8,180 bases of DNA from an uncultured Butyricicoccus sp. (GTDB lineage Bacteria > Bacillota > Clostridia > Oscillospirales > Butyricicoccaceae): contig CANPPM010000118.1 of NCBI GenBank assembly GCA_947575935.1, forward strand, positions 1-8,180. The letters are read 5' to 3'. The position numbers and the translations under genes were made by a program. Of this stretch, positions 5,686 through 8,180 are shown one piece after another (position 1 is the stretch's first letter; every line of letters starts with the position of its first letter). The notes under the pieces were generated by a model. It had not been told where the DNA came from. It was given only the letters and a program-made list of their open reading frames with translations, and made no database searches.

Positions 5686-7180
5686 TTTTTTGTATCCACA
5701 GTATGAGGTGGTGCGCAATCTAGACCGCTGCATTACTTGCCGCGCCTGCGAGCGTCAGTGCGCCAATGAGGCGCACCGGTACGACGCAGATTTTGGCTGT
5801 ATGGTCAGCGATGAGTCCAGGTGCGTCAATTGCCACCGCTGCGTTTCGCTTTGTCCGACGCGGGCATTAAAGATCGTAAAAACAGATCATACGTTTAAGG
5901 AGAATGCCAATTGGACAGGGAAAGCGATTTCTGAGGTGTACCGCCAGGCAGGCTCGGGCGGTGTACTGCTCTCATCAATGGGAAATCCGGAACCGCTGCC
6001 GATTTATTGGGATAAAATCCTGATCAACGCCTCGCAGGTCACGAATCCACCGATTGACCCGCTCCGTGAGCCGATGGAAACCCGTACGTTTCTCGGGAAA
6101 AAGCCGGGCAGAATCGCGCGTGATGCAGAGGGGAACCTGATCAATAATCTAAGCCCGCAGCTGCAGCTGAACGTCCCGATTTTATTTTCAGCAATGAGTT
6201 ATGGTTCGATTTCGTATAACGCGCATGCGTCCCTTGCCCGAGCGGCGGCCGCGTTGGGTACGTACTATAATACCGGCGAGGGCGGCCTGCATCAGGATTT
6301 TTATCCGTATGGGGATCATACCATCGTGCAGGTTGCCTCGGGCCGCTTTGGCGTGTTCCAGAAGTACTTGGAAGCGGGGGCGGCGATCGAGATTAAAATG
6401 GGACAGGGGGCGAAGCCTGGTATTGGCGGGCATCTTCCGGGGATGAAAGTCGGCCCCGATATTTCGAAAACGCGCATGATTCCGGAAGGGACCGACGCCA
6501 TTTCCCCCGCACCGCACCATGATATTTATTCGATTGAAGATTTGCGGCAGTTGGTGTTTTCGCTGAAGGAAGCCACAGCATATAAAAAGCCGGTGATTGT
6601 GAAAATTGCTGCAGTACATAATGTGGCGGCAATCGCTTCTGGGATTGCCCGCTCGGGTGCGGATATTATTGCGATTGACGGCTTCCGAGGCGGCACGGGC
6701 GCAGCGCCAACCCGTATCCGCGATTATGTCGGTATTCCAATCGAGCTTGCGCTGGCAGCCGTTGACCAGCGGTTGCGGGATGAGGGGATACGGGATCAAG
6801 TATCGGTTGTGATCGGCGGTTCAGTACGAAATGCGGCGGATCTGCTTAAGGCGATCGCACTCGGCGCGGACGCGGTGTATATCGCGACTGCAGCGCTGCT
6901 GGCGCTTGGCTGCCACCTGTGCCGCACCTGCCAGACCGGACGCTGCAACTGGGGCATTGCCACCCAGCGGCCTGAGCTGGTGAAACGGCTCAACCCAGAA
7001 ATTGGTTGTACGCGGCTGGTTCATTTGGTAACCGCTTGGGATCATGAGCTCAAAGAAATGATGGGCGGCATGGGGATCAACTCCATTGAAGCGCTGCGGG
7101 GCAACCGGCTGATGCTGCGCGGTATCGGGCTGACCCAGAAGGAACTTGATATCCTTGGCATCCGGCATGCGGGGGAATAG
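5675..7180 (+). CDS. Glutamate synthase FMN/Fe-S core with N-terminal ferredoxin domain
   Basis: This is the catalytic subunit (GltB2 type) that reductively aminates 2-oxoglutarate to glutamate. It has 501 residues. The N-terminal 4Fe-4S ferredoxin domain has two cysteine sets: 19/22/25/29 and 50/53/56/60, the second ending in CP. The FMN (beta/alpha)8 barrel follows, with FSAMSYGSIS (171-180), GEGG (201-204), KMGQGAKPGIGGHLPG (241-256), ISPAPHHDIYSIEDL (276-290), IDGFRGGTGAAP (334-345) and IGGSVRNAADLLKAIALGAD (380-399). The glutamate synthase cluster motif C-x5-C-x4-C is Cys413, Cys419 and Cys424, before NWGIATQ. AAGGAGGG at 5660-5667 precedes ATG 5675, which overlaps the previous gene's end. 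The amidotransferase and GXGXG domains of classical GltB are missing from this polypeptide; the first is encoded just upstream. Electrons probably come from the two redox genes downstream. Confidence 0.92.
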   Translation: MAIDFLYPQYEVVRNLDRCITCRACERQCANEAHRYDADFGCMVSDESRCVNCHRCVSLCPTRALKIVKTDHTFKENANWTGKAISEVYRQAGSGGVLLSSMGNPEPLPIYWDKILINASQVTNPPIDPLREPMETRTFLGKKPGRIARDAEGNLINNLSPQLQLNVPILFSAMSYGSISYNAHASLARAAAALGTYYNTGEGGLHQDFYPYGDHTIVQVASGRFGVFQKYLEAGAAIEIKMGQGAKPGIGGHLPGMKVGPDISKTRMIPEGTDAISPAPHHDIYSIEDLRQLVFSLKEATAYKKPVIVKIAAVHNVAAIASGIARSGADIIAIDGFRGGTGAAPTRIRDYVGIPIELALAAVDQRLRDEGIRDQVSVVIGGSVRNAADLLKAIALGADAVYIATAALLALGCHLCRTCQTGRCNWGIATQRPELVKRLNPEIGCTRLVHLVTAWDHELKEMMGGMGINSIEALRGNRLMLRGIGLTQKELDILGIRHAGE

Positions 7181-7192
7181 GGGGCGTCTTCG

Positions 7193-7621
7193 GTGAAACG
7201 TGTTTATGTCAATGAGAAATGGTGCCTGGGCTGCCATTTGTGCGAGTATTACTGCGCTTTTGCCAATTCGGGCAAAAGCGATATGGTCAAAGCGCTGAAA
7301 GACCATAAGATTGCGCCGCGTATAAAAATTGAGGAGCGTGACACTATCTCCTTTGCGGTATCCTGCCGCCACTGCGAGGAGCCGTTATGCGTGAAAGGCT
7401 GTATTTCTGGTGCTCTGCGGATTTGGCAGGGCGCCGTACATATCAATTCAGACCAGTGCGTTGGATGCGGTACCTGTATCCTATGCTGCCCTTACGGCGC
7501 GCTTAGCCGCACCGAACAGGGGGCGGTTCAGAAATGTGAGCTGTGTCAGAAGAATGAATTTGGACAGCCGCTGTGTGTGCAGGGATGTCCCAACAAGGCG
7601 ATTGTTTACGAGGAGAGGTGA
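7193..7621 (+). CDS. Four-cluster 4Fe-4S ferredoxin-like electron-transfer subunit
   Basis: This small soluble protein (142 residues) carries 16 cysteines in four sets: 11/14/17/21, 58/61/66/70, 89/92/95/99 and 115/118/128/132, plus an extra Cys98. This spacing is that of the DmsB/HycB-type electron-transfer subunits with four [4Fe-4S] clusters. No signal peptide or membrane segment is visible, so it should act in the cytosol. The start is a GTG at 7193; AGGGGG at 7179-7184 gives 8-nt spacing, and the protein begins directly with MKRVYVNEKWCLGC. It lies 12 nt after the FMN subunit and 5 nt before the oxidoreductase gene, so it most likely relays electrons between these two. A general ferredoxin role outside the complex cannot be excluded. 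Confidence 0.88.
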   Translation: MKRVYVNEKWCLGCHLCEYYCAFANSGKSDMVKALKDHKIAPRIKIEERDTISFAVSCRHCEEPLCVKGCISGALRIWQGAVHINSDQCVGCGTCILCCPYGALSRTEQGAVQKCELCQKNEFGQPLCVQGCPNKAIVYEER

Positions 7622-7626
7622 TTCTG

Positions 7627-8180
7627 ATGAACTATTTGATTATCGGCAGTGGTACGGCCGCTGTCGGCTGTATAGAAGGGATCCGGGCGGTAGACCGGCA
7701 GTCGCCGATTACATTGGTTTCAGCGGAGCCTTACCTGCCATATGGACGCCCGCTGATCTCTTATCTACTGCAGGGCAAAACGACCGAGGAAAAGATGCTG
7801 CAGTACCGTCCGGCGGATTTTTTTGAAAAAAACGGGGTTACTGCATTGTTGGGCCGTACGGTTCGGCAGATCGAAGGCAAGGCTGCCGTCCTGGAGGATG
7901 GTACGAGGCGATGCTTTGACAAGCTGTGCATTGCAGCCGGATCTCAGCCCCTGCTTCCACCGGTAGCAGGGTTGGAGGAGGTGCGGAACCGGACCTGTTT
8001 TATGACATTGGAGGATGCGAAGCGCCTGCGCGCACTGCTTGGGGAACGGAAGGATAAGCGTGTGCTCATCGTCGGTGCGGGATTGATTGGGCTGAAATGT
8101 GCAGAGGCGGTATTGGGGCGTTCGCGATCAGTGACTGTGATTGATCTTGCGCCGCGTATCTTGCCGAATGTGCTGGAGGA
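7627..8180 (+). CDS. FAD-dependent NAD(P)H oxidoreductase, N-terminal part
   Basis: The first 184 codons of a pyridine-nucleotide-disulfide-type flavoprotein are present; the gene continues past the right edge. Translation from ATG 7627 (AGGAGAGGTG at 7611-7620 is the ribosome site) begins MNYLIIGSGTAAVG, with the FAD-binding GxGxxA at 7-12. YLPYGRPLISYLL (36-48) matches the conserved substrate-side motif of the NirB/rubredoxin-reductase/NADH-oxidase-like group. The second FAD motif is CIAAGSQP (101-108), and the NAD(P)H-binding fold shows VLIVGAGLIGLKCAE (146-160) with GxGxxG at 150-155. No CxxxxC redox disulfide is seen in the visible part. It starts 5 nt after the ferredoxin stop, which suggests it is the NAD(P)H entry point of the glutamate synthase. 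NADH versus NADPH cannot be decided here. Confidence 0.88.
   Translation, partial: MNYLIIGSGTAAVGCIEGIRAVDRQSPITLVSAEPYLPYGRPLISYLLQGKTTEEKMLQYRPADFFEKNGVTALLGRTVRQIEGKAAVLEDGTRRCFDKLCIAAGSQPLLPPVAGLEEVRNRTCFMTLEDAKRLRALLGERKDKRVLIVGAGLIGLKCAEAVLGRSRSVTVIDLAPRILPNVLE

Noticed and set aside
7410..7826. 138-codon + strand frame overlapping the ferredoxin and flavoprotein genes
   Set aside because: It runs out of frame with both, and the real flavoprotein frame from 7627 has clear FAD and NAD(P)H motifs.
1..8180. CIRCE operator, CRISPR array, tRNA/rRNA or mobile element
   Set aside because: I scanned by eye for these and saw none; the CIRCE site is expected upstream of hrcA, outside the window.

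Overview
The window joins two unrelated functional blocks on the + strand. The first is the end of a Bacillota-type heat-shock operon, hrcA-grpE-dnaK-dnaJ. The second is the start of an anaerobe-type, split glutamate synthase (GOGAT) operon rich in iron-sulfur proteins. The hrcA-first gene order and the short Gram-positive form of DnaK, which lacks the extra segment found in the proteobacterial N-terminal domain, point to Bacillota. The GC-rich coding sequence and the many ferredoxin-type domains suggest an anaerobic, moderately high-GC member of the Clostridia. The genus cannot be told from this window, and the phylum call is an inference.

Layout: 2-253 is the 3' end of hrcA, the CIRCE-binding heat-shock repressor. 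grpE (289-858), dnaK (1033-2865) and dnaJ (3188-4318) follow as intact genes of normal length. The grpE-dnaK gap (174 nt) and the dnaK-dnaJ gap (322 nt) are long for this operon. Both hold GC-rich stem-loops without U-tracts, so they look like RNA processing, stability or attenuation elements rather than ordinary terminators. A clear intrinsic terminator (4322-4356) closes the chaperone operon.

A near-consensus sigma-A promoter (TTGACG, 17 nt, TACAAT, 4438-4466) comes next. Only about 5 nt after its predicted start point lies a 60-nt, nearly fully paired hairpin (4478-4537) capped by a UUCG tetraloop and ending in a six-T run (4536-4541). This is a complete terminator between the promoter and the first gene, so the operon is probably attenuated, or a short RNA is made here. 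It is the most interesting element in the window.

The second operon encodes a class II glutamine amidotransferase (4579-5685), an FMN/Fe-S glutamate synthase core with an N-terminal two-cluster ferredoxin domain (5675-7180), a 16-cysteine four-cluster ferredoxin (7193-7621) and an FAD/NAD(P)H oxidoreductase cut by the window end (7627 onward). The inferred scheme is that the amidotransferase releases ammonia from glutamine, the oxidoreductase takes electrons from NAD(P)H, the ferredoxin modules relay them, and the FMN subunit makes glutamate from 2-oxoglutarate. The GXGXG beta-helix part of glutamate synthase is not present in the window and would be expected downstream.
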